DNA of 64,000 nt from assembly GCA_016795245.1 (NCBI GenBank), contig JAEUIA010000112.1, positions 37,334 through 101,333 of the forward strand, given 5' to 3'. The translations under genes were made by a program, and so were the position numbers. The stretch's first letter is position 1. Every line of letters begins with the position of its first letter. Source of the stretch: Planctomycetota bacterium. GTDB taxonomy: Bacteria > Planctomycetota > UBA1135 > GCA-002686595. Shown here one piece after another: positions 1-8,647 of the stretch. The notes under the pieces were generated by a model. The model did not search any database. It saw only the letters and a list, made by a program, of their open reading frames with translations, and was not told the origin of the DNA.

Positions 1-1
1 G

Positions 2-1393
2 CGCGACGGCGTGGGCGAGATTCCCGACTTCGTCGTCGATCCGGCGACGTACGTGTTTCCGGCCGCGTATGCGCGCGAGTTCAACGCGTTCTCGAACACC
101 ATCACCTCGAACTTGCGCGCGATCGAATCCGCGTACGACGCGTACGAGCCGGCGCGCACGCTCTACATGCTGCAGCGCGAGGTCGACGTCGAGGACTTCA
201 CCTGGCACCAGGACGAGAGCGGTCCGACGCAGACCTTGCGCGTGATCTTCCTGAAACCCGAGAACGAGCGCTTCGCGGACGACGCCCTGACGCGCAAAGT
301 GCGCATCGCGGGACACCAGCAGGAATTGCGCTACAGCTTGTGGAGGCAACCGCATCCGGCACCTTTGATGTACGTCCTGCCGGGATTCGGCGGCCACCGC
401 TTGTCGCCCTCGGCCTTGGCCCTGGCTGAGATCGGTTTCGAACAAGGGCACACGGTCGTCGCGGTGTCGAGCCCGACGAACTGGGAGTTCATGCGCGCCG
501 GCGCCAGCGTGACGGTGCCCGGGTACGGTCCGGTGGACGCGCACGACATGCACGTCGCCTTGACCGCGATCGACCGCGACCTGGAGGCGAGTTTCCCCGG
601 GCAGTTCGAGGAGCGACGCCTGACCGGGATCTCGATCGGCGCCTATCAAGCGCTCCTGATCGCAGCCGATCGCGACCGCGGCGCCGACGGCGAACAGCAG
701 AACGGCCTGATCGCGTTCGACCAGTACGTGGCCCTCAACCCACCCGTCGATCTCGAGTACGGCTTGCGGAAGTTGGACGACTTCTACAACGGCCCGCTCG
801 TGTATCCGCCCGCGGAGCGCGCGCAGAAGGTCGAGGAGATCTTCGCCAAGGTCTTGTACCTCAGTCACGGCGACCTCGCGCCAGGCATCGAGTTGCCGTT
901 CACGGAACTCGAGTCGCGCTTCTTGATCGGCCTCGCGTTCCGCCTCGACTTGCAGTTCATGCTGCTGCAGTCGCAGGACCTGTTCGATTCGGGTGTCTTG
1001 CAGACGCCGCGCTCGCTCCTGCACATGGCGCCGGCCTTTCGCGAGGCGGCCGAGTACTCGTACATGGAGTACGTGTACGCTTTCCTCTTGCCCTACTACG
1101 CCGCGCGCGACCCCGACGTCACGTTCGACGAAGCCGGGGTGCGCACGCTGTTCGAGCGCAGCGATCTGCACACGGTCGCGGTGGCCCTGCAGAAAAACGA
1201 CGCGGTGCGCGTGCTCACCAACGAGAACGACTTCCTGTTGCGGCCCGAGGACCTCACCTGGTTGCGCGCCACCCTCGGCGACCGGCTGCGGCTGTTCGAG
1301 GACGGCGGTCACCTCGGAAACCTCTACCGCGAGTACATCCGGTCGGTGATCGGCGAGACGCTGACCGAGGACGCACCGCCGTCCGCGCAGTAG
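2..1393 (+). CDS. Alpha/beta hydrolase fold protein, 5' end cut by the window edge
   Basis: The reading frame is open from the left edge; a GTG lies at 11 but no ribosome binding site precedes it, so the true start is probably outside the window. Numbering from that GTG, the protein has a strand-loop with GFGGH at 125-129 (oxyanion-hole region), the nucleophile elbow GISIG with Ser208, an acidic residue D407 in LTNENDFLL, and His434 in GGHLGN. These appear in the order and spacing of a serine alpha/beta hydrolase triad. The substrate cannot be read from the sequence; family members include esterases, lipases and peptidases. It ends 13 bp before the convergent BrkB-like gene. Confidence 0.8.
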   Translation, partial: RDGVGEIPDFVVDPATYVFPAAYAREFNAFSNTITSNLRAIESAYDAYEPARTLYMLQREVDVEDFTWHQDESGPTQTLRVIFLKPENERFADDALTRKVRIAGHQQELRYSLWRQPHPAPLMYVLPGFGGHRLSPSALALAEIGFEQGHTVVAVSSPTNWEFMRAGASVTVPGYGPVDAHDMHVALTAIDRDLEASFPGQFEERRLTGISIGAYQALLIAADRDRGADGEQQNGLIAFDQYVALNPPVDLEYGLRKLDDFYNGPLVYPPAERAQKVEEIFAKVLYLSHGDLAPGIELPFTELESRFLIGLAFRLDLQFMLLQSQDLFDSGVLQTPRSLLHMAPAFREAAEYSYMEYVYAFLLPYYAARDPDVTFDEAGVRTLFERSDLHTVAVALQKNDAVRVLTNENDFLLRPEDLTWLRATLGDRLRLFEDGGHLGNLYREYIRSVIGETLTEDAPPSAQ

Positions 1394-1406
1394 CGCCTGC
1401 GCCCGA

Positions 1407-2903
1407 TCAAGCGCGCGCGGGCGAGCCCGCGCCGTGCGGATCGGCCTTGGAATCCTCGACGCGCGCAGCGTCCGAGCGCAGGGCGGACTCGGCCAGGTTC
1501 TTCAGCGTGCGGTTGTGGCGCGACTCGGACGTGACTTCGTCGAACCCGGCGAGGATGCGATCGATGTGCGCATCGACGGCATTCGCGGCCGGCGATTCGA
1601 TCGGTCCGGCGGTGCCCTTGAGCGCGTCGATCACGGACTTGACGGTGATCGATTCGAGGTCTTTCGCCGGCAGGAAGCCCGGTTCCTCGCTCGAGTTCGT
1701 CTCCGCCAGGAGCCCGCGGTCGACGAACGCGTACAGGACTTCCTCCAAGACCCGCTGCGGCGCCGCCAGCTCGACGGCGAGCAGGGACGCGGTCAGCGCC
1801 GGCCGGCCGGCGAGAAATTCCTGACCGATGCGCGTCAGGGCGCGCAAGCCCAGGCGCTCCTTGAAGGCGTGGTCCTTGAGCTCGGATTGCTCGATGTGCG
1901 CGTACGAAGGCTCGCTCTGGTGCGCGAAGCTGATCTCGGCGCCGAGCAGGACGATCACCCACGACATGTTGATCCACACCAAGAAGATGGGAATGGCCGC
2001 GAAGCTCGAATACACGGCGTTGTAGCGCGCGATCCCGATCTGGAATTTCAAGTGCAAGAGCAAGGCGATCTGCCACAGCGCCGCCGCGACGATCGCGCCG
2101 ATCAAGGCCGACAAGAAACGCGTCTTCGTGTTCGGCATCGCCATGTAGATGAAGGCGAAACCGGCGAGCAGCGCCAACACCGGCATGAGCGGCAGCACGA
2201 CGTCGAGCGCGTGACCGAGGCCGTAGCGCGCGCCGAACTCGTCCACCTTGACGCTGTTCTGCGCTGCGGTCGTGAGCCCGGCGGCGACGAACAGGAAGAT
2301 CGGCGTGACGACGACCATCGCCAGGTAGTCCGAGATCTTGCGCAGGATGCTGCGCGAGCGCTGCACGCCCCAGATGTCGTTGAACGAGCGCTCGATCGTC
2401 GACAGCAGCTTCAGCACCGTGAAGAGCAGCAGCGCCAGACCGAAGAAGCCAAGCGCCGACACGTTCGTCTCCTTGACGAAGTCGAAGACCTTATCGATCG
2501 CTGCACGCATCTCAGGCGCGCCCGGTTCTTGCAGCACCATGTTGGGCACCGCGGTGGCGGAGCCGAATGTACGGTCGAGGAAGGGCGTGATCGAACCTTG
2601 AAGCAGGTCGTCGTAGAAACCGAAGCCCTTGGCCACCGAGAACGCGAACGCCAGGAGCGGCACGAGCGACAAGACCGTGATGTACGTCAACGCCGACGCA
2701 CGCGACAGGCAGTTGTCGGTGAAGAACCCGCGCGTCGCGAGATACAGGATGCGCGCCGTGCGGAAGAACGGATTGCCGCTCTGCACGCGGTCGCGGCGCC
2801 AGGCGCCCTTCTCGAAGAACGTGCGCACGTGCCCCAGAGGCCCGCGCGACGAGAGACGCCGCGCGATGGTCTGGCGTTCGACGTGTTTTTTGGTGATGGC
2901 CAA
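1407..2903 (-). CDS. YihY/virulence factor BrkB family inner-membrane protein
   Basis: 498 aa. About six hydrophobic segments lie between residues 70 and 330. Family-type motifs are visible: RASALTYITVLSLVPLLA (69-86), ERSFNDIW (171-178) and YNAVYSSFAAIPIFLVW (294-310). The soluble C-terminal part (about 335-498) looks like a winged-helix region followed by a tail, an extension seen in some family members. The apparent start is TTG at 2903, because no in-frame ATG or GTG fits better. The family was once called ribonuclease BN, an assignment since withdrawn; its transport or envelope role is not settled, and nothing here resolves it. Confidence 0.85.
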   Translation of the reverse strand: MAITKKHVERQTIARRLSSRGPLGHVRTFFEKGAWRRDRVQSGNPFFRTARILYLATRGFFTDNCLSRASALTYITVLSLVPLLAFAFSVAKGFGFYDDLLQGSITPFLDRTFGSATAVPNMVLQEPGAPEMRAAIDKVFDFVKETNVSALGFFGLALLLFTVLKLLSTIERSFNDIWGVQRSRSILRKISDYLAMVVVTPIFLFVAAGLTTAAQNSVKVDEFGARYGLGHALDVVLPLMPVLALLAGFAFIYMAMPNTKTRFLSALIGAIVAAALWQIALLLHLKFQIGIARYNAVYSSFAAIPIFLVWINMSWVIVLLGAEISFAHQSEPSYAHIEQSELKDHAFKERLGLRALTRIGQEFLAGRPALTASLLAVELAAPQRVLEEVLYAFVDRGLLAETNSSEEPGFLPAKDLESITVKSVIDALKGTAGPIESPAANAVDAHIDRILAGFDEVTSESRHNRTLKNLAESALRSDAARVEDSKADPHGAGSPARA

Positions 2904-2978
2904 GTGCGAGGTTCCGGTCCGGAGTGCTGAATCTACCTCACTGCACAGCGGGATTCAGCGACTGCCCCTTTCCAGGCT

Positions 2979-3836
2979 TCAGCGCCGTCCCGACAGCAAG
3001 CGGCTCGCGAGGCCCGCGAGCAGGGACACGAGATCACCCTCGAACAGCGAGATCTCGAACGGGCCGCGCTCGCGTGAGAACGGCGGCAGCGGAGGCGACG
3101 GGGCCGGACTGTCGGCACGGCGCGCGCGTTCTTCGGCCAGGCGTCGCTCCTCGCGCTCGCGCGCGCGCTCCAACCCGCCGTCGCGCGCGTAGTCCATGAC
3201 GCGCACGAGTTCGGTGTGGTCGAACCACACGCCGTGGTCCTTGCACACGTCGATGATCACACCCGATCCGCCGCCGAAGTTGCGCCGGTGCATGGGTTCC
3301 GAGCACGCGACGCACTTCAAGTACGCGACGCGCTGTTCAGCGACCGGTTGCGTGGGCGGCAGCGTCGCGAGCAACGCGCGCCGCACGGATCCCCCTTCCT
3401 CGGCGCGCTCGCACAACGCGGCGAAGTCGTCGGGCACGAGCCACATGCCGCCGCAACTCGAACACTCGGTGATCTCGCGCGTGTCGACCGCGCGCAGGCG
3501 CAAGGTCGCGCGGCAGCGCGGACAGGCCGCGTTCGCCGGCAAGCGCCGCAGCGCTTGAGCGCGCACCGCGAAACCGCAGCCGCCGCAGAAACTCGCCGCC
3601 TTGTCGAGGCGTTTCGAACAGCGCTCGCACACGGCCGACAGGTGTCGGTCCTCGAGCGCGATCCCCGCCTGACACCACGGACAGGTCTCGCTGCCCGCCG
3701 CGAAGGGCCCGCCGCAGCGGCTGCAGATCAAGGCGCGCGCGAGCGCTGGATTTTCCGGGTCGGGGGCTGACACTCCCTCTGAATCGGCCGTACGGGCCCC
3801 GCGGCCCAAGCCCTGCCGGCCTGGCCTGGGATTCAC
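2979..3836 (-). CDS. Multi zinc-ribbon protein with a TFIIB-type zinc finger
   Basis: 285 aa. At least six CxxC pairs are visible (C38/C41, C52/C55, C70/C73, C84/C87, C105/C108, C125/C128), followed by a zf-TFIIB-like segment with LKCVACSEPMHRRNFGG and CKDHGVWFDHTEL. These should fold into several zinc ribbons. The C-terminal part has a charged Arg/Glu-rich helix and a Pro-rich linker. There is no signal peptide, so it is probably cytoplasmic. The start is uncertain: GTG at 3836 gives a low-complexity N-terminus, and GTG at 3773 directly follows a GAGGGA stretch and is a good alternative. Function unknown; nucleic-acid or protein binding is an inference from the ribbons. Confidence 0.7.
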   Translation of the reverse strand: MNPRPGRQGLGRGARTADSEGVSAPDPENPALARALICSRCGGPFAAGSETCPWCQAGIALEDRHLSAVCERCSKRLDKAASFCGGCGFAVRAQALRRLPANAACPRCRATLRLRAVDTREITECSSCGGMWLVPDDFAALCERAEEGGSVRRALLATLPPTQPVAEQRVAYLKCVACSEPMHRRNFGGGSGVIIDVCKDHGVWFDHTELVRVMDYARDGGLERAREREERRLAEERARRADSPAPSPPLPPFSRERGPFEISLFEGDLVSLLAGLASRLLSGRR

Positions 3837-3920
3837 CCGGCCCGGACACTAGGCTCAATGGCCCACCCCGACGCCCAGCGCGGCCGAGGTGCGCGATTTC
3901 GACCCCGACCCACCCAGAAA

Positions 3921-3925
3921 AAGGA
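3921..3925 (+). promoter_or_regulatory. Ribosome binding site that fixes the FKBP start
   Basis: AAGGA five bases before the ATG at 3931. The frame stays open further upstream, but this site and the signal peptide that follows select 3931 as the start. Confidence 0.7.
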
Positions 3926-3930
3926 TCCCC

Positions 3931-4617
3931 ATGTTCCGGCTCTCGCTCGTCACCACGAGCATCGCGGCGCTCGCCTTGACGGCCGTCGTCGCCCCCGCAC
4001 CCTTCGGCAAGGACTACACCTCGATCCCGGCCGCCTCGGCCGACATCGAAGCTCAGATCAAGACCGCCAAGTTCACGCTGGCCCAGGCCGTCGAGGCCGC
4101 CGCCAAGGCCGCGGGCGGCAGCGCCAACTCCGCCACGTTGAGCTTCGAGAAGGGCGAGCCCCAGTTCGAAGTCATGGTCTACGGCGCGACCAAGGCCCAG
4201 AAGGTCGTGGTCAGCGGCGAAGGCGTCGTGGGCGCGATGACTGAGATCCCGCGCTTCCCCGGCGACGCCGTGTCGGGTGCCTGGACCGAGACCGCGAGCG
4301 GCCTCAAGTACTTCGACATCAAGGTCGGCACCGGCGCCGCACCCAGCGGTCCGACCGCGGTCGTGAGCGTGCACTACTCGGGCTGGCTCACCGACGGCAC
4401 GCAGTTCGACAGCTCGGTCGCGCGCGGCACGCCGGCGGAGTTCCCCCTGAACGGTGTCATCAAGGGCTGGACCGAAGGTCTGCAGTCGATGCACATCGGC
4501 GGCAAGCGCAAGCTCATCATCCCCTACAACCTCGCCTACGGCGAAGGCGGACGTCCGCCGACGATCCCGGCGCGCGCGACGTTGATCTTCGACGTCGAGC
4601 TTCTCGGCTCCAAGTAA
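3931..4617 (+). CDS. Secreted FKBP-type peptidyl-prolyl cis-trans isomerase
   Basis: 228 aa. It begins with a signal peptide ([21 protein letters not shown]), so it should act outside the cytoplasm on folding proteins. An Ala/Lys-rich stretch of about 70 residues precedes the FKBP domain, which occupies roughly the last 110 residues. Typical family segments are [47 protein letters not shown] and [10 protein letters not shown], covering the active-site pocket and the closing strand. The gene stands alone, divergent from the zinc-ribbon gene and convergent with the next gene, with a hairpin between them. Confidence 0.92.
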   Translation: MFRLSLVTTSIAALALTAVVAPAPFGKDYTSIPAASADIEAQIKTAKFTLAQAVEAAAKAAGGSANSATLSFEKGEPQFEVMVYGATKAQKVVVSGEGVVGAMTEIPRFPGDAVSGAWTETASGLKYFDIKVGTGAAPSGPTAVVSVHYSGWLTDGTQFDSSVARGTPAEFPLNGVIKGWTEGLQSMHIGGKRKLIIPYNLAYGEGGRPPTIPARATLIFDVELLGSK

Positions 4618-4681
4618 GCCTGCGCGAGTTCGCGCCCGGCTCCGCCACGAGCGTGGCGCGAAGCCGCCTGCGCACCCACAC

Positions 4682-4734
4682 GCCGCGCGCGTGCCGCCCC
4701 GTCCGGGCTGCCCGCGCGCGGCTCCTTGTTTTCG
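4682..4734. terminator. Probable bidirectional terminator hairpin
   Basis: A perfect 10-bp stem (4682-4691 paired with 4713-4722) with a 21-base loop is followed on the plus strand by TCCTTGTTTT. It sits between the converging FKBP gene and the secreted-protein gene. A second, smaller hairpin (CGCCAC/GTGGCG) lies at 4643-4658. The T-run is interrupted, so termination efficiency is uncertain. Confidence 0.55.
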
Positions 4735-4747
4735 TACGACGAGCGTT

Positions 4748-5383
4748 TCAGTGCGCGAGCGCCGCCGCGACCTTGTCGACGGCAGCTTGATTCCAGAGCT
4801 TGAACAGGAATTCATCGCTCGCGTTCGAGACGTCGATCTGCACCAGGTCCTCGCCGACGAGCAACTGCATCTCGTAGCTCGAGCCCTTGGTGCGCGTGCG
4901 CAACACCGCGTTGTGCGCGCCGTACTTCACGAGTTCGGCGTCCTTGTCCAGCATGGCGGGGTTCGCGATCCACATCGAGAACATGCGCGCCAGCGGCGAA
5001 TCGGCGAGGATCGAGACGTTGATGCGACCGTTGCCTCCCACGGCTACGTACTTGCCTTCGATGCCGGCTCCGCCCATGAACGCGAGGCCCGCGAGTTGGG
5101 CGACGGCTTCGTCGTTGGGCTCCTCGGCTTCGAGTTTCCAGCCCTCGGGCGCGGCCGGGAAGGCCGCCAGCACGGCCTTGCGCCGCTCCTTCGTCACGAT
5201 GGCGGTCGCGTCGCGCAGACGCCCGAGCGCGGTGCCGTAGTGCGCGGCGTCGAACGCAGTCTTGGCTTCGGTGAGGATGGCCCCGAAGTCCTTGGCCTTG
5301 GGTTTCGACACGCGCTCTTGCAGCGCGAACACGGCGCCGGCGCACAGAAGTAGAGCCGCAGTGGGGATCAGAAGGCGTTGCAT
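4748..5383 (-). CDS. Secreted protein of unknown function
   Basis: 211 aa. The N-terminus MQRLLIPTAALLLCAGAVFA is a clear signal peptide; cleavage is likely just before LQE. The mature part is an alpha/beta-looking domain with KPKAKDFGAILTEAKTAFD near the start and VGGNGRINVSIL in the middle, and it has no cysteines after the leader. I do not recognise the family. It is a single gene, convergent with the FKBP gene and separated from it by a hairpin, and about 180 bp separate it from the next gene on the same strand. Confidence 0.75.
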   Translation of the reverse strand: MQRLLIPTAALLLCAGAVFALQERVSKPKAKDFGAILTEAKTAFDAAHYGTALGRLRDATAIVTKERRKAVLAAFPAAPEGWKLEAEEPNDEAVAQLAGLAFMGGAGIEGKYVAVGGNGRINVSILADSPLARMFSMWIANPAMLDKDAELVKYGAHNAVLRTRTKGSSYEMQLLVGEDLVQIDVSNASDEFLFKLWNQAAVDKVAAALAH

Positions 5384-5565
5384 GGGAAGCTCCTCGGTGA
5401 GGTTGTGGCGGATGCGACCGTGACCGCGCAGCGGACGCGCGGTCGGCCAGCCGATCTTCGCGCCTTGGACGGATCATCGCAACGCATGGGCCGACGAGCG
5501 GCGATGAGGCCCGCCTGAGACCGATTTTCGCAGCACCCCTCCGGCCCCCTACCGACGCGCCGGGT

Positions 5566-6018
5566 CTACGCGAGTTCTTTGCGAAAGTGAAATCCGCTGA
5601 CGACGTAACCCTCGCGGAAATAGAACTTGTGCGCGCCGCTGCGTTGCGTGCCGGAGTCGAGCGTCATCCGCGTGCATCCCTGCGCGCGCGCGCGCCGCTC
5701 CAGATCGGCGAGCAGTGCGCGACCGACGCCAGAGGAGCGCGCGCTCGCGGCCGTGACGAGATCGTCGACGTACAGGTGTCTGCCGTCGCAGGTGTTTTCG
5801 TACACGCGGTGCACCGCGACGCCGACGACCCGGTCGTCGCGGATCGCGATCGTCATACGCGCGCCGTCGCGGACGACGCGCTGCATCTGCCGCGGATAAT
5901 CGGGCTCGAGTTGCGTCCGCAGTTCGCGGTGGACGCCTTCCGCTCGCGCCAGCCACTCGGGTTCGACGAGCACGCCGTCGTCGGAGTGGAGCGCGAGCAA
6001 TCTGAGGGGGTCAGGCAA
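5566..6018 (-). CDS. GNAT family N-acetyltransferase
   Basis: About 150 aa from the proposed TTG start at 6018. The frame stays open for a further 375 bp upstream, but that part overlaps the RRM gene in another frame and is Ala/Val-only shadow sequence. The GNAT core is visible: an N-terminal helix region (LARAEGVHRELRTQL), the strand ARMTIAIRDDRVVGVAVHRV, the strand HLYVDDLVT, the acetyl-CoA loop SARSSGVGRALLADLERRA (Q/RxxGxG/A type), and a final strand with GAHKFYFREGYVVSGFHF. The substrate is unknown. It follows the RRM gene by about 60 bp and may be co-transcribed. The start codon is the weak point; TTG at 6000 is another option. Confidence 0.75.
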   Translation of the reverse strand: MPDPLRLLALHSDDGVLVEPEWLARAEGVHRELRTQLEPDYPRQMQRVVRDGARMTIAIRDDRVVGVAVHRVYENTCDGRHLYVDDLVTAASARSSGVGRALLADLERRARAQGCTRMTLDSGTQRSGAHKFYFREGYVVSGFHFRKELA

Positions 6019-6079
6019 GTTGGAGGGTCCGGCTGCGCGCGCGCCGCTGCGACTCGCAGCCGCGCGCGTCCGGCAGGTC

Positions 6080-6622
6080 TCAGTCGTCGTCGCCGTCGCC
6101 GCCGCGCCGACCCCGGCCGCCGCCGTCGCGATCCCAGCCGCGGCCTTCGCGACCACCGTCACGCCCGCCGTCCCGGCCGCCGCGACCGCCACCGCCGCCA
6201 CCGCCGCCGCGTCCGCCACCGTAGCCTCCGCCTCCGCCTCCGCCGCCGTAGCCACCACCGCCACCGCCACCGCCGTAGCCCCCACCGCCGCCGTAGCCAC
6301 CGCGTGCGCCGCCGCCGCCACCACCACCGCTGAAGCTGCGTCCGCCGCCGCCGCCGCCTCCGGGTCCGCGGGGCGTGCGCTCGCGCGCTTCATTGACCGT
6401 CAGATTGCGACCGTCGAGGTCCTTCTCGTGGAGTCCGCTGATCGCGTCCGCCGCTGCCTGCGGAGAGTCCATCTCGACGAAACCGAAGCCGCGCGATCGC
6501 CCGGTCTCACGATCCATGATGACTTCGCTGGAGCGCACGGTGCCGTACGCGGCAAAGAGCTTTTCGAGATCCGCGGGCGTGAACGAGTAGGGCAAATTCC
6601 CCACATACAACTTATTGGCCAT
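6080..6622 (-). CDS. Glycine-rich RRM RNA-binding protein
   Basis: 180 aa. Residues 1-80 are one RNA recognition motif: RNP2 is KLYVGNLPY (4-12) and RNP1 is RGFGFVEM (44-51), with the aromatic residues needed for RNA stacking. The remaining 100 residues are almost entirely Gly with Arg, Tyr and Asp (RGG/GYGGGGG type), ending in an acidic tail. This layout matches the small cold-inducible RNA-binding proteins found in cyanobacteria, planctomycetes and others, and glycine-rich RNA-binding proteins of eukaryotes. It starts 17 bp after the SlyD-like FKBP gene ends, so the two probably form an operon. A role as RNA chaperone is an inference. Confidence 0.92.
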   Translation of the reverse strand: MANKLYVGNLPYSFTPADLEKLFAAYGTVRSSEVIMDRETGRSRGFGFVEMDSPQAAADAISGLHEKDLDGRNLTVNEARERTPRGPGGGGGGGRSFSGGGGGGGARGGYGGGGGYGGGGGGGGYGGGGGGGGYGGGRGGGGGGGGRGGRDGGRDGGREGRGWDRDGGGRGRRGGDGDDD

Positions 6623-6639
6623 CTTTCACTGGTCCTTGA

Positions 6640-7062
6640 CTACGATTGGATGGAAACGAGTTCGATTTCGAAGATCAGAGTGTGTCCCGCCAGCGGATGA
6701 TTGGCGTCGAGCACGGCGACGTCGCCCTGGAGTTCGCGCACGTACACCATGATCTCGCGACCATCGGCGGACGCGTCGAACCGATCGCCCACGCGCACGC
6801 CCTGCGGCAGATCGACTGCCGGAACGCGGCGTTCGAGCTGCTTGTCGTGCTCGCCGAACCCGTCTTCGGGGCGAACGGTGAAGACCTTGGTCTCACCCGA
6901 TTCCATCCCGATGACGGAACGACTCATGCCCGGGATGACCTCGGTGCCACCGGCGGTGAACTCCAGAGGCGCTCCGTCGCGCGAGGTGGCGAATTCGGAA
7001 CCGTCAGCGAAACGCGCCGTGAAGTGAACGGCTACACGACTGCCAACTGCGACTCGACCCAT
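6640..7062 (-). CDS. SlyD-like FKBP-type peptidyl-prolyl isomerase
   Basis: 140 aa from ATG at 7062. The FKBP half-domains are split by an insert-in-flap as in SlyD: VAVGSRVAVHFTARFADGSE at the start, then GGTEVIPGMSRSVIGMESGE, then the flap with RPEDGFGEHDKQLERRV, and the closing segment DANHPLAGHTLIFEIELV. The DANHPLAG signature is characteristic of the SlyD group. There is no signal peptide, so it is cytoplasmic. The C-terminal His-rich metal-binding tail of E. coli SlyD is absent. A GTG at 7071 is a possible alternative start. It is the first gene of the group that continues with the RRM protein. Confidence 0.9.
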   Translation of the reverse strand: MGRVAVGSRVAVHFTARFADGSEFATSRDGAPLEFTAGGTEVIPGMSRSVIGMESGETKVFTVRPEDGFGEHDKQLERRVPAVDLPQGVRVGDRFDASADGREIMVYVRELQGDVAVLDANHPLAGHTLIFEIELVSIQS

Positions 7063-7352
7063 CAGATTCACTGGCCCCTCACCCCTCGCATTCGAAACCG
7101 ACGGCCCGTGCCGAACCGGACGTACGCCGCGCGAATGCGAAGGCGCGCGCACCGGAGGAGGAGTGCTGGAGGGACTTGAAGACCAGGGACACGGACACGG
7201 GACTCACTGAGACTGCGCTCGTGCCTGCGTGTCGTCGACAGGGTGCGACGCCTGGCAGCGCGAGTGAACGGCAATGTACGCCTCCCCGCGCGCGCCTGTC
7301 AAAGCCCTCTCCGCACGGGAATTCGAACTTCACGGCAGCCCCGGGCCGACCC

Positions 7353-8486
7353 TCAAGCCGCCGCCGCGAACAGGACCAGGACCCCTGCGCAGAAAAGGAT
7401 CAAGACGACGAACAGGAAGATCTTCCAGAACGAGTACGGGGCGCGCCCGACGACCCGGCCGCTCTGGCCGTGGATGAGGACGTTGTAGGGCTTGCCGTTG
7501 AAGCGGTAGGTCAAGGTCCAGATCGGCAGGAGAATCAGTTTCCAGCGCACGTCCGACACGACGTTGTGCACGCGCAGATTGCGGTTCGTGTCGCCCGGGA
7601 TGTCCGCCGCGCAGCGCACTTCCTGGGACTCCACGATGCGGGCCAGGGCGTCCTTCCACCCGTTCTCGAGATCGATCGCGTACTCCTCGGCGCGCCAGCC
7701 GGCGAGGTACTCGGGTCGGTAGGGCACGAGCGCCTTCAGGTCGAAACGGCCGAGCTTGTCCGCGAGACCCGAGCGGACGCCGCGCGAGGCGTGCACGAGC
7801 ACGTCGTCGTAGATGTCGTGGCGCCGGCCCCAGGCCGGTTCCCAGCGCACTCTCTGCACCGGCACCATGCGCATCTGCATCTTGCCGTTGACCATCACCG
7901 GTCGCAGTTCCATCGTCGTGTAGTAGAAGCCCGCGTCGGCCGACCACTGCGAGTCGACGACGGCGTCGAAGGTCCAGCAGGGCATGTACACGCCCAGCGC
8001 GTCGAACCTCTGGGTGCCTTTGAGCAGGTTGGGTCGGAACCACAACCCGCCGAGCCACTTCTTGAACTCGGCTTCGACCTTGGTCGCACCGACGCCGAGC
8101 GGGATCAAGGACTCCGGCCGCAGCGCGTTCCTGTAGCTCGACTCTTCGAGCACGCAAGCCGCGCCGCAGAAGGCGCATTCGAGTGCCGTGTCGCGCCCTT
8201 CGTAGCTGACTTTCGCGCCGCAACTCGGGCAGCGCGCGGTGCGCGACTCCACGCCGAATCCGCGTGCGGCATGGCCGACGTCCGAGAGCGGACGCTCGAC
8301 GATCGCCGCTTCGGCGCGCGGCACCGGCTGGCGCGCATCGCAGTGCGCGCACACGAGTTCGTCCGCGGTGGGGTCCCAGGTCAGCTCCGCGCCGCAGTTG
8401 CTACACGGAAATTGCCGCGCAGTTCCCGCGCGCGAGGGCGCAGGCGGCGGAAGATCGGCGGTGGAGTCGGGGGGCGTTTCGGTCAC
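7353..8486 (-). CDS. Zinc-ribbon protein with C-terminal membrane anchor (YdjG-like)
   Basis: 377 aa. The N-terminal third holds two zinc ribbons: CSNCG with CAHCD around residues 28-50, and CPSCGAKV with CAFCGAAC around 85-110. The middle is a beta-rich domain with many aromatic residues (GVYMPCWTFDAVVDSQW, YNVLIHGQSG). The protein ends with a hydrophobic membrane segment (IFLFVVLILFCAGVLVLFAAAA). Proteins of this layout accompany SPFH-domain proteins; in Bacillus subtilis YdjG is a membrane partner of the SPFH protein YdjI and PspA. Here the SPFH gene lies just upstream on the opposite strand, which supports that reading. No PspA gene is in the window. Confidence 0.75.
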   Translation of the reverse strand: MTETPPDSTADLPPPAPSRAGTARQFPCSNCGAELTWDPTADELVCAHCDARQPVPRAEAAIVERPLSDVGHAARGFGVESRTARCPSCGAKVSYEGRDTALECAFCGAACVLEESSYRNALRPESLIPLGVGATKVEAEFKKWLGGLWFRPNLLKGTQRFDALGVYMPCWTFDAVVDSQWSADAGFYYTTMELRPVMVNGKMQMRMVPVQRVRWEPAWGRRHDIYDDVLVHASRGVRSGLADKLGRFDLKALVPYRPEYLAGWRAEEYAIDLENGWKDALARIVESQEVRCAADIPGDTNRNLRVHNVVSDVRWKLILLPIWTLTYRFNGKPYNVLIHGQSGRVVGRAPYSFWKIFLFVVLILFCAGVLVLFAAAA

Positions 8487-8647
8487 GGTGCTCGCGGCTC
8501 TGGAGACTTCTACACGGCACGGGGCCCGAACTTCACGCGAGCTGCCCGGATTCCTGGCCGATAGGTGAATGAACCCGTATCTTGGCCGTACGGACCACGT
8601 TCCTCTGGGAACTGTTCCATCCTTTCCACTGCGGAGAACGATTCAAC

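Noticed and set aside
6019..6393. Long Ala/Val-rich N-terminal extension of the GNAT protein
   Set aside because: This part overlaps the RRM gene in another frame; the repeats mirror its Gly codons and are not an independent domain.
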